Shown one piece after another: positions 16,127-25,331 of a DNA stretch of 40,133 bases. The notes under the pieces were generated by a model. It made no database searches. It saw only the letters and a list, made by a program, of their open reading frames with translations, and was not told the origin of the DNA. The DNA lies in assembly GCA_904398675.1 (NCBI GenBank), contig CAJFPI010000189.1, positions 1 to 40,133 on the forward strand, given 5' to 3'. The position numbers were made by a program, and so were the translations under genes. The first letter of the stretch is position 1, and every line of letters begins with the position of its first letter. Source of the DNA: an uncultured Oscillospiraceae bacterium (lineage in GTDB: Bacteria; Bacillota; Clostridia; Oscillospirales; Oscillospiraceae).

Positions 16127-17011
16127 ATGGATGCATTCATGTCAATCCTGGATACCTGCAGGCGGTATATCCAGCTGATTCAAATAACGGATATCCTGGA
16201 TATGGCGATTATCGCCTATCTGGTCTACCGGCTGCTGTCTCTGGTGAAAAGCACCAGCTCGGAAAAGCTTTTGAAGGGCGTTCTCTTCATCATCCTGGCT
16301 CTGCTGCTCTCCAGTGAGTTCCAGCTCAACAGCCTCAACTTTGTGCTCAACACCCTGGTGGAATGGGGCGTCCTCGCGCTGATTATTCTCTTTCAGCCGG
16401 AGATCCGCCGCATTCTGGAGCAGGTTGGCGGCAGCAGGTTTTCCTTTATGCGGGTGCTGGGCAAGGGACAGCAGACCAGCGCCATTGAGCGGGCCATCGA
16501 CGTAACGGCCTCCGCCTGTGCGGATATGAGCAAGTCCCGCACAGGGGCGCTGATTGTTTTCGAGCGGAAGATCCTGCTGGACGATGTGCTCCGCAGCGGT
16601 ACCCGCCTGGACGCCGAGCCCTCGTCAGAGCTCTTGAAAAACATTTTCTTTGTCAAGGCGCCTATGCATGACGGCGCCATGATCATGCGGGAGGGGCGCG
16701 TTCTGGGGGCCGGCTGCATGCTGCCGCTGAGCCGCAATGTCAACCTCAGCCGTGATCTTGGCATGCGCCACCGGGCCGGTATCGGCATGAGTGAAAACTC
16801 AGATGCGGTGGTGGTCCTGGTTTCGGAGGAGACCGGCTCTATCTCTGTGGCCGTTGGCGGCATGCTGAAACGGCATTTGACAGTAGAGACCCTGCAGCTG
16901 CTGCTGAAAAATGAACTTCTGCCCAAGGAGGACGAGGAGGAGGCTGGGAAGAAGAAATTCCAGCTCAAGGATCTTTTGAAACGGAAGAAGGATGGGGTCG
17001 GCCATGAGTGA
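16127..17011 (+). CDS. cdaA: Diadenylate cyclase CdaA (c-di-AMP synthase)
   Basis: Membrane-bound enzyme making c-di-AMP from two ATP. Protein of 294 aa with three N-terminal hydrophobic segments (about 20-40, 48-63 and 76-90), a short coiled linker, then the DAC domain (about 105-265). The catalytic DGA is at 182-184 (PMHDGAMIM) and RHR at 214-216 (GMRHRAGIG). A Lys-rich tail follows. ATG 16127 has AAGGAG 6 nt upstream. It overlaps cdaR by 8 bp, the standard cdaA-cdaR arrangement; glmM, which often follows, is absent here. Confidence 0.96.
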   Translation: MDAFMSILDTCRRYIQLIQITDILDMAIIAYLVYRLLSLVKSTSSEKLLKGVLFIILALLLSSEFQLNSLNFVLNTLVEWGVLALIILFQPEIRRILEQVGGSRFSFMRVLGKGQQTSAIERAIDVTASACADMSKSRTGALIVFERKILLDDVLRSGTRLDAEPSSELLKNIFFVKAPMHDGAMIMREGRVLGAGCMLPLSRNVNLSRDLGMRHRAGIGMSENSDAVVVLVSEETGSISVAVGGMLKRHLTVETLQLLLKNELLPKEDEEEAGKKKFQLKDLLKRKKDGVGHE

Positions 17012-18236
17012 GTTTAAAAACAGCAAGACGTTTCGGATCATTATCTCCATCCTGGTGGCCGTGGTCATGTGGCTGTATGTAGACAATATTGACACCACAC
17101 CGGTGGAGCAGCGCGTCAACGATGTTCCCATCCGCTTTATCGGTGCGGAGGATGTTTTAATGGAGCGGGGACTGATGATGGCCAGCAGTTCTGTCACCTC
17201 TGTGGATCTGGTCCTCTCCGGCAGCCGAAACATCATGACCAAGCTGAATACCGAGGAAATTTATGTGTCGGTGGATCTTACCAGCATTACCGCGCCGGAG
17301 GAGTATTCCCTCACTTATGAGATTGTCTTTCCGGACACCTTTTCCCAAAACAATGGCATCGAACTGACCAGCGCCAGCACCTACCGGGTGACGGTGGAGA
17401 TCGTGGAGCTGTACAGCAAGTCTGTGATGGTCCGCGGCACAACCACCGGCTCGACGGCAGACGGCTATATGGTGGGGGAGATGAGCTTTGACACAGACAC
17501 GATCCTGGTCAGCGGCGAGCAGCTGGCTGTCAGCAACATCAGCCACGCACTGGTCACAGTGAATCTGGACGGTGCCACAGAGAATATCATCACCTCCGTC
17601 GACTTCCAGCTCATTGATTTCAATGGCAACGTGGTGGATAAGGAGCAGTTCCGGACGGATGTGGATACGGTCCGTGTCACTGTCCCCATTCTGCAGATCA
17701 AGGAGCTTCCGTTGGTGGTGGACTTTGTCCAGTCGCCCGGTTCCACCCTGGGAGATATTGTGCAGTACAGCATTAACCCATCCAGCGTCACTGTGGCCGG
17801 CTCTCAGAACAGCCTGGCCGGGCTGGAAGAAATCACCCTGGCCGAGATCGATCTCAGCGAGGTGACGGAGGACACCACCTTTACCGTTCCCATCCCGCTC
17901 CCCTCTGGGGCGCAGAATCTCAGCGGAGAGACAGAGGCGGAGATTACCATTACGTTCCAAAATGTGTCCACTCAGACCTATACTGTAGACGATATCAGTG
18001 TTATCAACGGGCCGGAAAACGTGCAGATTTTGACCAACGAGATGGAAATTACGCTGCGAGGCCCTGTGGACGTCTTGGCGGAGATATCTGCCTACCAGAT
18101 CCGGGTAGTGGGGGACATGTCGGGCATTGCCGGCGGAAGCGGCAGCTACGCTGTTCCTGCCACAGTCTATGTGGATGGGACGGAGGAGGCCGGCGCCATC
18201 GGGACGTATCAGATTACAGTGCAGATCACTTCGTAG
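17004..18236 (+). CDS. cdaR: YbbR-domain regulator of CdaA
   Basis: Protein of 410 aa with one N-terminal transmembrane helix (about 10-26, FRIIISILVAVVMWLYV) and an extracytoplasmic part made of about four YbbR beta-repeats (roughly 30-120, 125-215, 220-310 and 315-408). CdaR interacts with CdaA and modulates its activity in Firmicutes. I favour ATG 17004 (MSEFKNSK) over the in-frame ATG 12 nt earlier; AGAAGGATGGGG lies upstream. Overlaps cdaA by 8 bp. Ser/Thr-rich, low in charged residues, as expected for a surface protein. Confidence 0.9.
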   Translation: MSEFKNSKTFRIIISILVAVVMWLYVDNIDTTPVEQRVNDVPIRFIGAEDVLMERGLMMASSSVTSVDLVLSGSRNIMTKLNTEEIYVSVDLTSITAPEEYSLTYEIVFPDTFSQNNGIELTSASTYRVTVEIVELYSKSVMVRGTTTGSTADGYMVGEMSFDTDTILVSGEQLAVSNISHALVTVNLDGATENIITSVDFQLIDFNGNVVDKEQFRTDVDTVRVTVPILQIKELPLVVDFVQSPGSTLGDIVQYSINPSSVTVAGSQNSLAGLEEITLAEIDLSEVTEDTTFTVPIPLPSGAQNLSGETEAEITITFQNVSTQTYTVDDISVINGPENVQILTNEMEITLRGPVDVLAEISAYQIRVVGDMSGIAGGSGSYAVPATVYVDGTEEAGAIGTYQITVQITS

Positions 18237-18246
18237 GGGGATTGTC

Positions 18247-18675
18247 ATGACGCAGACGGCGACAGTCGAAAAGCTGCTGGGCGGCGGGGAGGTGCTCCTC
18301 TCCGTTGTCCGGCAGACCGCCTGCGGCCACAACTGTGAGCAGTGCGCCGGCTGCGGCGTGCAGGCCGGCGCGCTGCGGATCACTGCAGTAGACCGGGTCG
18401 GCGGACTGCATGTGGGAGAGAAGGTGGTAGTCAGCAGCGCTGACAAGCAGGTGCTGGGGATCGCCGCGCTGGTCTATCTTCTCCCTGTTGCCGCCTTTTT
18501 GGCGGGATATCTGGGAGGGGAGGCACTCTCCGCCCGGTTTGCATCCGGCGCAGCTGCTGTCCATGCCGCTGTGACTGCTATTGTAACGGCCCTGGGGTGC
18601 CTCCCGGCTTTTTTGCGGGAGAAACGGCTCCGGCGGCAGGGGCGGCTGTCATTTGAGATCATAAGAAGGCTGTAG
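18247..18675 (+). CDS. RseC/MucC-family (SoxR-reducing system) membrane protein
   Basis: Protein of 142 aa. The N-terminal part has the redox-type cluster CGHNCEQCAGC (Cys26, 30, 33 and 36). Two transmembrane helices follow (about 70-90 and 101-120), then a basic tail (EKRLRRQGRLSFEIIRRL). In other bacteria RseC is tied to Rnf/SoxR reduction or to sigma-E control, but many Firmicutes copies are unlinked to either, and no rnf gene is in this window. ATG 18247 follows TAGGGGG. It is 10 nt after cdaR and 7 nt before the DUF5685 gene. Confidence 0.82.
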   Translation: MTQTATVEKLLGGGEVLLSVVRQTACGHNCEQCAGCGVQAGALRITAVDRVGGLHVGEKVVVSSADKQVLGIAALVYLLPVAAFLAGYLGGEALSARFASGAAAVHAAVTAIVTALGCLPAFLREKRLRRQGRLSFEIIRRL

Positions 18676-18682
18676 CGCGAAG

Positions 18683-19573
18683 ATGTTTGGATATGTGAGA
18701 CCTGCATCGGAAAAACTGACAGCGGAGCAGCGGCAGGCATACAGCGCCCTGTACTGCGGCCTGTGCCACACTCTGGGGGAGCAGTACGGACCGGCCAGCC
18801 GTTTGTTGCTGAATTTTGATTTCACCTTTCTTGCGGCTCTTCTCTCGACTGACGCGCCGATGCGGCAGCGCCGCTGTATGGCAAGCCCTGTCCGAAAGCG
18901 GCCCGCTGTGTGCTCCAGCGAGGCGCTGATCCTCTCAGCGGATCTGAGCGTTATCCTGAGCTGGCACAAGCTCCGGGACGGTGTTGCAGACAGCTCTTTT
19001 CCCAAGCGGGAGGGATATCGCGCTGCGGAGACAGTGTTAAGACGTGCTTATCGCCGCGCCAAGTCCCGCCGCCCAGCCTTCGCCTCCCATACGCAGGAAG
19101 AGATGGAGCGGCTGGCGTCTCTTGAGCGGTGCCGGTGCGCAAAGCTGGACGAGCCTGCGGATACCTTTGCCTCCCTTTTGGAGGGGATTGCGCTGGAGCT
19201 GCCGGATCCGCTGCAGCGGCGCATCTTTTCTCAGCTTTTTTACCACCTGGGCCGATGGATTTACCTGGTGGATGCCCTGGATGACTGTAAGGCGGATGCC
19301 GCTGCCGGACGTTATAATCCGGTGGTGCTGCGCTTTGGCCTGCAGGACGGCGTTTTGACAGAGGAAAGCAGGCAGACCATGGCCATGACGCTGGACGCGT
19401 CCATTCGTCAAATGGCTGCGGCCTATGAGTTGTGGGATTTCGGTGTGTGGAGCTCTCTCATCCAGGCCACGGTCTATGAGGGATTATACCGTGTGGGACA
19501 TGCGGTTTTAGAGGGAACATTTCATGCTGCGAAACAGCCCTTTTCGTCTCGCAGCAAGAAGGAGCAGATATGA
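18683..19573 (+). CDS. DUF5685 family protein, function unknown
   Basis: Protein of 296 aa, apparently all helical and cytosolic. The N-terminus [20 protein letters not shown]...YCGLCHTLG matches DUF5685, with Cys25/Cys28, then Cys65, Cys77, Cys150, Cys152 and Cys202. Two Asp-rich sites stand out: [10 protein letters not shown] (Asp99, Asp103) and [19 protein letters not shown] (about 195-213). The second resembles the D-x-x-x-D-x-x-x-G-R-x-x-x-P site of squalene/phytoene synthases; this likeness is my own reading, not an annotation. It overlaps the J-domain gene by 4 bp, so the two are probably made together. No signal peptide is present. Confidence 0.8.
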   Translation: MFGYVRPASEKLTAEQRQAYSALYCGLCHTLGEQYGPASRLLLNFDFTFLAALLSTDAPMRQRRCMASPVRKRPAVCSSEALILSADLSVILSWHKLRDGVADSSFPKREGYRAAETVLRRAYRRAKSRRPAFASHTQEEMERLASLERCRCAKLDEPADTFASLLEGIALELPDPLQRRIFSQLFYHLGRWIYLVDALDDCKADAAAGRYNPVVLRFGLQDGVLTEESRQTMAMTLDASIRQMAAAYELWDFGVWSSLIQATVYEGLYRVGHAVLEGTFHAAKQPFSSRSKKEQI

Positions 19574-20205
19574 AGGACCCGTATCAGGTATTGAACATTC
19601 CCAGCACCGCCTCGGATGAGGAGGTCAAAAAGGCCTACCGTGAGCTGGCCAGAAAATATCACCCCGACAACTATCACGACAACCCCCTTGCGGATCTGGC
19701 CCAGGAAAAGATGAAGGAGATCAACGAGGCCTATGCCGAGATCCAGAAGATGCGCGGCAACCGCCGCAGCAGCGGGAACGGACAGAGTGCTGGCTACAGC
19801 CAGCAGAGCGCCGGCGGTAGATACACCTCTGCCAGCGGCGACCCCGTTTTTGTACGGGTGCGCATGGCGATCCAGCAGGGAGATCTGCAGGGCGCGGAGC
19901 GGCTGCTGGGGATGATTCCCACCCGGAACGGGGAATGGTATTTTTTAAAGGGCTCCATTTGTTACCGCAGAGGCTGGATGGACGAGGCACACAGCTGTTT
20001 TGAGACGGCCTGCAGCATGGCGCCGGACAACCTGGAGTATCGGCAGGCGCTGGAGCGGCTGGAGAACAGCGGACAAGCTTACCGCCCCCAGGGGTTTGAG
20101 GTGTTCACGACAGGCTGCGGCAGCTGGTATCCCTGCGCAGGTGCGGCCTGTGCTTGTTATATGTGCAATCTCTGCGGCGGCGGCATGCGCTATGGCATGT
20201 GGTAA
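19570..20205 (+). CDS. J-domain protein with TPR-like region and cysteine-rich tail
   Basis: Protein of 211 aa. The J domain covers residues 3-62 with HPD at 31-33, so it should stimulate an Hsp70 ATPase. A Ser/Gly-rich linker (64-92) follows, then about two TPR-like helical pairs (92-166), and a C-terminal tail with Cys183, 189, 194, 196, 199 and 202 ([17 protein letters not shown]). It is not DnaJ proper: there is no G/F-type zinc-finger core. AAGGAG precedes ATG 19570, which overlaps the DUF5685 stop. The Cys tail could bind metal, an Fe-S cluster or a lipid; the client is unknown but DUF5685 is the obvious candidate. Confidence 0.88.
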   Translation: MKDPYQVLNIPSTASDEEVKKAYRELARKYHPDNYHDNPLADLAQEKMKEINEAYAEIQKMRGNRRSSGNGQSAGYSQQSAGGRYTSASGDPVFVRVRMAIQQGDLQGAERLLGMIPTRNGEWYFLKGSICYRRGWMDEAHSCFETACSMAPDNLEYRQALERLENSGQAYRPQGFEVFTTGCGSWYPCAGAACACYMCNLCGGGMRYGMW

Positions 20206-20235
20206 AAGGGGACGGTTTTGGATGGGAGGAAACAG

Positions 20236-21114
20236 ATGATCAAAAGCATGACAGGCTATGGCCGGGCGAGGGACAATGTTGGGGGGCGCGATATCACAGT
20301 GGAGGTCCGCAGCGTCAACAACCGCTATCTTGACTGCACTGTGAAAATGCCCCGGGCCTACATTTTTGCTGAGGATGCCATTAAGGCAGACGTTCAGAAG
20401 GCGGTTTCCCGGGGCAAGGTGGATGTTTTTATTACCATTGACGCTCTGGAGGCTGACGAGACCGTCGTCATGGTGAATAAGGCGCTGGCCAAAGGGTATT
20501 GCGATGCCATCCGCTCTATCAGCGAGGAACTGTCACTGGAGATGGATCTCTCCGCCCGTGAGCTGGCCAGATTTCCGGACGTGCTCTCTGTCACCAAGGC
20601 GGAGACGGATCTGGAGCAGGTCAGCGGTGAGATCCGCGCCGTTTTAGCGGATGCGCTGGCGGCATACAATGCAATGCGGGCAGTGGAAGGGGAGAAACTG
20701 GCCGACGATATCCGCAGCCGTCTGGACCGGATCGAGGCGCTGACAGCCGAGGTGGAGAGGCGCTCCCCGGAGACGGTGGCGGAATACCGTCAAAAGCTGC
20801 TGGAGCGGATGCGGGAGGTTTTGGAATCCACCACTATCGACGAGAGCCGCATTTTGACCGAGGCGGCCATCTTTGCCGACAAGGTGGCGGTGGACGAGGA
20901 GACCGTCCGGCTGCGCAGCCATCTGGGACAGCTGCGGGATATGCTGAAAAGCGATGTCCCCGTGGGCAGAAAGCTGGACTTCCTGATTCAGGAGGTCAAC
21001 CGGGAATCCAATACCATCGGCTCCAAGTGCAATGACATTGAAATTGCGCGCTGTGTGGTGGAGCTGAAGGCAGAGGTGGAGAAAATCCGGGAGCAGGTCC
21101 AGAATATAGAATAA
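20236..21114 (+). CDS. yicC: YicC family endoribonuclease
   Basis: Protein of 292 aa with the N-terminal MIKSMTGYGRA signature, an internal NRYLD motif, and the C-terminal DUF1732 part (VGRKLDFLIQEVNRESNTIGSK) followed by an amphipathic helix to the end. E. coli YicC has been reported as an endoribonuclease acting on small RNAs. ATG 20236 has GGGAGGA at 20224-20230 with 5-nt spacing, better than the TTG at 20218. It is followed by remA-gmk-rpoZ, the conserved Firmicutes order. Confidence 0.93.
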   Translation: MIKSMTGYGRARDNVGGRDITVEVRSVNNRYLDCTVKMPRAYIFAEDAIKADVQKAVSRGKVDVFITIDALEADETVVMVNKALAKGYCDAIRSISEELSLEMDLSARELARFPDVLSVTKAETDLEQVSGEIRAVLADALAAYNAMRAVEGEKLADDIRSRLDRIEALTAEVERRSPETVAEYRQKLLERMREVLESTTIDESRILTEAAIFADKVAVDEETVRLRSHLGQLRDMLKSDVPVGRKLDFLIQEVNRESNTIGSKCNDIEIARCVVELKAEVEKIREQVQNIE

Positions 21115-21138
21115 AGCCAGTGTGTCGGGAGGGACAAT

Positions 21139-21402
21139 ATGAAACTGGTGAATATCGGATATGGCAATCTTATTTCCGTCCAGCGTCTCATCGCTGTAGT
21201 CAGTCCGGATTCCGCGCCTATCAAGCGCATGATCTCCGAGGCGCGGGAGCGCAGTATGCTGATCGACGCCACCTTCGGGCGCAAGACAAAAACAGTTTTG
21301 ATCATGGACAGCGATCACATCGTTCTCTCCGGCCTGCCGTTGGAAAAGCTGGCGCCGCGGCTGGAGGTGGATCCGGCGGAACTGGAGGAGGATGAGGCAT
21401 GA
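21139..21402 (+). CDS. remA: RemA/DUF370 DNA-binding regulator
   Basis: Protein of 87 aa with [35 protein letters not shown] and [23 protein letters not shown], all typical of RemA. In B. subtilis RemA activates extracellular-matrix genes by wrapping DNA as an oligomer; in clostridia its targets are less well defined. GGGAGGG at 21127-21133 precedes ATG 21139. Overlaps gmk by 4 bp. Confidence 0.94.
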   Translation: MKLVNIGYGNLISVQRLIAVVSPDSAPIKRMISEARERSMLIDATFGRKTKTVLIMDSDHIVLSGLPLEKLAPRLEVDPAELEEDEA

Positions 21403-21995
21403 GAGGAAAGACATTTATTATCGCAGGCCCTTCCGGCGTAGGGAAGGGAACCATTACGAAGGAGCTTTTTGCCCGGCAGAGAAATCTCTATTTCTCCGTG
21501 TCGGCCACAACCAGGTCCCCGCGGCCTGGGGAGGTGGACGGCGTCCACTACCATTTTATTTCCCGGGAGGAGTTTGAGCAGTGGATTGAGCAGGATGCCT
21601 TTTTGGAGCATGCGGAGTATATCGGTAATTTTTATGGGACGCCCAAGCGCTTTGTAGACGAGGCCATGGAGCGCGGGGAGGACGTGATTTTGGATATCGA
21701 GGTGCAGGGAGCCGAGCAGGTTCATTGCAAGCGTCCGGAGGCTATCCGGATTTTTATCGCTCCGCCCAGCTGGGAGGAGTTGGAGCACCGGCTGGTCAGC
21801 CGGGGCACGGAGTCTGCGGAAAAGGTCCGCAGTCGGCTGGCACGGGCCAGAGAGGAGTTTGCCTTTGCCGCGGATTATGACTACATTGTGATCAACAACA
21901 CCTTGGAAAATGCGGTGGAAGAATTGCAGGCCATCATTTTGGCGGAGCACTGCCGCCCTGACGAGCGTGTGGATCTGATCAATGGAATTTCCTGA
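21399..21995 (+). CDS. gmk: Guanylate kinase
   Basis: Phosphorylates GMP/dGMP. Protein of 198 aa with P-loop GPSGVGKG (10-17), the GMP-binding [29 protein letters not shown] and [10 protein letters not shown], and the RLARAREE lid region. The start overlaps the remA stop (ATGA). It is the last gene before the rpoZ promoter; no strong terminator separates them. Confidence 0.96.
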   Translation: MRGKTFIIAGPSGVGKGTITKELFARQRNLYFSVSATTRSPRPGEVDGVHYHFISREEFEQWIEQDAFLEHAEYIGNFYGTPKRFVDEAMERGEDVILDIEVQGAEQVHCKRPEAIRIFIAPPSWEELEHRLVSRGTESAEKVRSRLARAREEFAFAADYDYIVINNTLENAVEELQAIILAEHCRPDERVDLINGIS

Positions 21996-22037
21996 TGGAT
22001 TCGTTGAAAATCACCCTATTTTTTTCAATGGATTCTG

Positions 22038-22046
22038 TGATATACT
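22038..22046 (+). promoter_or_regulatory. Extended -10 promoter upstream of rpoZ
   Basis: TGATATACT at 22038-22046 is an extended -10 element (TGN plus TATACT). No convincing -35 is seen at 17 nt. It lies 34 nt before the rpoZ ATG in the 84-nt gap after gmk. Confidence 0.5.
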
Positions 22047-22079
22047 ATTAGAAAATTTGAAAAGAGGAATGATGCTGTT

Positions 22080-22301
22080 ATGATGTTATATCCCGCTATG
22101 AATCAGTTAACCGCCAATGTGCCCAACCGCTATCTTTTGGTGAATGTGGTGGCCCGCCGGGCGAGGCAGATTGCCCAGGCCGCCGAGGACATTGGGGAGA
22201 AACTGGAGGAGAAACCGGTAACGCTGGCGATCCAGGAGGTAGCAGACGCCAAGATTTCTGTGGCCGCTGCAGATGTGGTTATCAAGGATGTGGAGGCCTG
22301 A
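22080..22301 (+). CDS. rpoZ: RNA polymerase omega subunit
   Basis: Protein of 73 aa with MMLYPAMNQLTANVPNRYLLVNVVARRARQIAQ, the conserved omega core that clamps the beta' C-terminus, then KPVTLAIQEVADAKI. Two adjacent ATGs (22080 and 22083) are possible starts; AAAGAGGA lies upstream at 22061-22068. Position between gmk and priA is the standard one. Confidence 0.93.
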   Translation: MMLYPAMNQLTANVPNRYLLVNVVARRARQIAQAAEDIGEKLEEKPVTLAIQEVADAKISVAAADVVIKDVEA

Positions 22302-22337
22302 GTCAGAAAAAGTGATCGCACAGGGAGGCGTGGGGCA

Positions 22338-24803
22338 GTGCCGTTGGTAACAATTGCGCGGGTGGCGGTTGCCGCCGCCACTTATATGTTTGACAAGCCC
22401 TACGACTATGTCATCCCAAAGGCACTGGAGGGAAAGGTTGTTCCCGGCGTTCGTGTCACGGCGCCCTTCGGGCGGGGAAACCGCTGCTCAGAGGCGCTGG
22501 TGCTCAGCACTTACGAGGGGGAGCGGTCAGCGGATCTGAAAGTGATCGATGCGGTATTGGACGACGCTCCGGTTCTGGGTCAGGGAGAGATGCGCCTGGC
22601 CTTCTGGCTCAGGGAGCGGTATTTCTGCACGATCTATGACGCAGTGAAAACCATACTTCCCGCCGGTCTTTGGTACCGGGTGCGGGAGACCTACCATATT
22701 GTGGGGGGAATCCCGACGGACGAGGCAGAGGCCCTGCTGGGGAGAAAGCAGCGTGCCAGGGCCGCTTATGACGCCATCACAGCCGCCGGCGGGCAGGCGG
22801 AGCTGGAGCGGCTGAAGGAGAGCTGCGGCGAGGAGGTAACTGCTGCGCTCCACGAGCTGGTGCGGCTGGGCCTTGTCACATCAGAGACAACAGCCTTGCG
22901 GAAACTCAGCGATAAAACGGTGAAACGGGTGAGCCTGGCCGTTGCGCCGGAGGAGGCCATGGAGGTCGCCCAGGCAAAACAGCGCTCGGCGCCGCTGCGT
23001 AGCGAGGTGCTGCGGCTGCTGTGTGCTATCGGCTCCGGCCTCTCCTCGGATATCTGCTATTTTACCGGCGCCTCGGCGGCGACGCTGCGGGGGCTGTGTA
23101 AGGCGGGGCTCATTGAAATGGAGCCGGAGGAGCAGTACCGCGTGCCGAGGCGGGCCGCCTGCGAGGCGGCGGAGCCGATCCGGCTCAGTGAGGAACAGCA
23201 GGCGGCCTTTGACGGGATCCTTGCACTGACAGGGTCCGGTCGGCCCGCCTGCGCTCTTCTGTATGGCGTTACCGGAAGCGGCAAGACTCTGGTCTATATC
23301 CGCCTGCTGCAGGAGGTGGTGAAGGCGGGGAAGACCGGCATGATCCTGGTGCCGGAGATCGCCCTGACGCCCCAGATGATGGAAAAATTCACTGCCTATT
23401 TCGGTGACAAGGTGGCCATGCTCCACAGCTCCCTGCGCCTGACGGAACGGTATGACCAGTGGAAACGGATCCGCAGGGGGGAGGTGCAGGTGGTGCTGGG
23501 CACCCGCAGTGCCGTGTTTGCCCCGCTGCATGATCTGGGTATGATCATTCTGGACGAGGAGCAGGAGGGGAGCTACCAATCGGAGCAGATCCCCCGCTAC
23601 CATGCCAGGGACGTGGCCAAATACCGCTGCAGCGAGAGTAAGGCGGTGCTGCTGCTGGGGTCCGCCACCCCCACGGTGGAGACCGCATACTATGCCAAAA
23701 CGGGCCGCTATCACGCCTTTTCCCTCCGGCAGCGCTATAATGCCAGGCCGCTGCCTGAGGTGATCATTGCCGATCTGCGCCAGGAGCTCCGAAACGGAAA
23801 TGGGGGCGCCATCAGCGGTATTCTCTATGAGCACCTGCGGCAGAATATAGAGCGGGGGGAGCAGAGCATTCTGTTCCTTAACCGGCGGGGGAACAGCAGG
23901 ATGCTGCTGTGCGGGGAATGCGGCGCTGTGCCGGAATGTCCCCGCTGCAGCGTCCCCATGACCTACCACAGCGCCAACGGCCGCCTGATGTGCCACTACT
24001 GCGGCCATTCGGAGCGGGCGGAGGAGAGCTGTGATCTGTGCGGCGGGAAAATGAAACATGTGGGCGTGGGGACGCAGAAGGTGGAGGACGAGCTGCATGC
24101 CCTCTTTCCCGGTGTGGAGGTCCTGCGCATGGACGCGGACACCGCCGCCGGCGGACATGAAAAGCTGCTCTCCCGTTTTGTAAAGGAAAAGATTCCCATT
24201 CTCCTTGGCACGCAGATGGTGGCCAAGGGGCTGGATTTTGAAAATGTAACGCTGGTAGGGGTTCTTGCCGCGGACCTCTCCTTGTATCTGGACAGCTTTC
24301 GCGCGGCGGAGCGGACCTTCAGCCTGCTCACGCAAGTAGTGGGCCGGGCGGGGCGGGGCGAGAAGGCGGGGCGGGCTGTGATTCAGACCTACACCCCGGA
24401 CAACGAGGTGATTGTTGCTGCTGCCCGGCAGGATTACGGCGGCTTTTACCGCTCAGAGCTGCGCCTCCGCCAGCTGCGGCGGTATCCGCCCTTTGCCGAT
24501 GTCTTTACCCTGACAGTTTCGGGGGCGGAGGAGGGGGCGGTTCTGCGCGCTGCGGCCCACCTGCGGGACGGCATGAAAACGGGGCTTTCCTACCCCACGC
24601 TTTCCAATCTCAGCGTGGAGATCGTAGGCCCCGCGCCTGCGCCTGTCCTGAAGGTCAACAACCGCTACCGCTACCGTGTCCTGTGGATCGGGAAAAACGA
24701 CCACCAGACAAGAGAGATCCTGGCGCATTATTTAAAGGCGTTTTACAGTCAGAAGGAGAACCGTGGACTCAGCCTGTTTATCGACTGCAACGCCATGGAT
24801 TAG
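22338..24803 (+). CDS. priA: Primosomal protein N' (replication restart helicase)
   Basis: Superfamily 2 3'-5' DNA helicase of 821 aa that reloads the replisome at stalled forks. The N-terminal 3'-end-binding domain (about 1-110) is followed by a winged helix and the helicase core. Walker A GVTGSGKT is at 310-317, and Walker B reads DEEQ at 406-409 where E. coli has DEEH. The zinc-binding insert has eight cysteines (about 526-572, CGECGAVPECPRC...CHYCGH...CDLCG). GTG 22338 has GGAGG at 22324-22328. The length is on the long side of normal. Confidence 0.96.
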   Translation: MPLVTIARVAVAAATYMFDKPYDYVIPKALEGKVVPGVRVTAPFGRGNRCSEALVLSTYEGERSADLKVIDAVLDDAPVLGQGEMRLAFWLRERYFCTIYDAVKTILPAGLWYRVRETYHIVGGIPTDEAEALLGRKQRARAAYDAITAAGGQAELERLKESCGEEVTAALHELVRLGLVTSETTALRKLSDKTVKRVSLAVAPEEAMEVAQAKQRSAPLRSEVLRLLCAIGSGLSSDICYFTGASAATLRGLCKAGLIEMEPEEQYRVPRRAACEAAEPIRLSEEQQAAFDGILALTGSGRPACALLYGVTGSGKTLVYIRLLQEVVKAGKTGMILVPEIALTPQMMEKFTAYFGDKVAMLHSSLRLTERYDQWKRIRRGEVQVVLGTRSAVFAPLHDLGMIILDEEQEGSYQSEQIPRYHARDVAKYRCSESKAVLLLGSATPTVETAYYAKTGRYHAFSLRQRYNARPLPEVIIADLRQELRNGNGGAISGILYEHLRQNIERGEQSILFLNRRGNSRMLLCGECGAVPECPRCSVPMTYHSANGRLMCHYCGHSERAEESCDLCGGKMKHVGVGTQKVEDELHALFPGVEVLRMDADTAAGGHEKLLSRFVKEKIPILLGTQMVAKGLDFENVTLVGVLAADLSLYLDSFRAAERTFSLLTQVVGRAGRGEKAGRAVIQTYTPDNEVIVAAARQDYGGFYRSELRLRQLRRYPPFADVFTLTVSGAEEGAVLRAAAHLRDGMKTGLSYPTLSNLSVEIVGPAPAPVLKVNNRYRYRVLWIGKNDHQTREILAHYLKAFYSQKENRGLSLFIDCNAMD

Positions 24804-24815
24804 GAGGAATACAAC

Positions 24816-25331
24816 ATGGCTATCCGCAAAATTGTGCTGCAGGGGGATGAGATTCTCACCAAGGTCTGCAAGCCGGTGACAAAATTTGACCAAAAGCTCC
24901 ATGATCTGCTGGATGATATGAAGGACACCCTGGAGCAGGCCAACGGCGCAGGTCTCGCCGCGCCGCAGGTGGGGATCCTCCGCCGGGCAGTGGTGGTCCT
25001 GGATGACGACGAGGCGGTGCTGGAGCTGGTCAATCCCGAGATCGTTTTCACGGAAGGGGAGCAGTGCGGCCCGGAGGGCTGCCTCAGCGTGCCGGGGAAA
25101 TATGGCATGGTGACCCGCCCCAACCGCGTCCGCGTCCGGGCCCAGGACCGCTCAGGCCAGTGGTTTGAGGCAGAAGGGGTGGGCCTTACCGCCCGGGCCT
25201 TCTGCCACGAGCTGGAGCACCTGGACGGCCATCTCTATGTGGAACACATTGACCGGTTCCTCACGGAGGAGGAGCTGGTGGCATACTATCGGGAGCAGGG
25301 ATACGACATGGACGAGGAGGGGGAGGAATGA
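24816..25331 (+). CDS. def: Peptide deformylase
   Basis: Metallohydrolase of 171 aa removing the formyl group from nascent peptides. Motif 1 is GAGLAAPQVG (44-53), motif 2 EGCLS (87-91, metal ligand Cys89), motif 3 HELEH (131-135, His131, Glu132, His135). TAGGAGGA at 24800-24807 precedes ATG 24816. Overlaps fmt by 4 bp, the usual def-fmt pair. Confidence 0.96.
   Translation: MAIRKIVLQGDEILTKVCKPVTKFDQKLHDLLDDMKDTLEQANGAGLAAPQVGILRRAVVVLDDDEAVLELVNPEIVFTEGEQCGPEGCLSVPGKYGMVTRPNRVRVRAQDRSGQWFEAEGVGLTARAFCHELEHLDGHLYVEHIDRFLTEEELVAYYREQGYDMDEEGEE

Noticed and set aside
22881-24335. Minus-strand open frame of 484 codons inside priA
   Set aside because: Antisense shadow of priA, His/Gln-rich and without recognisable domains.
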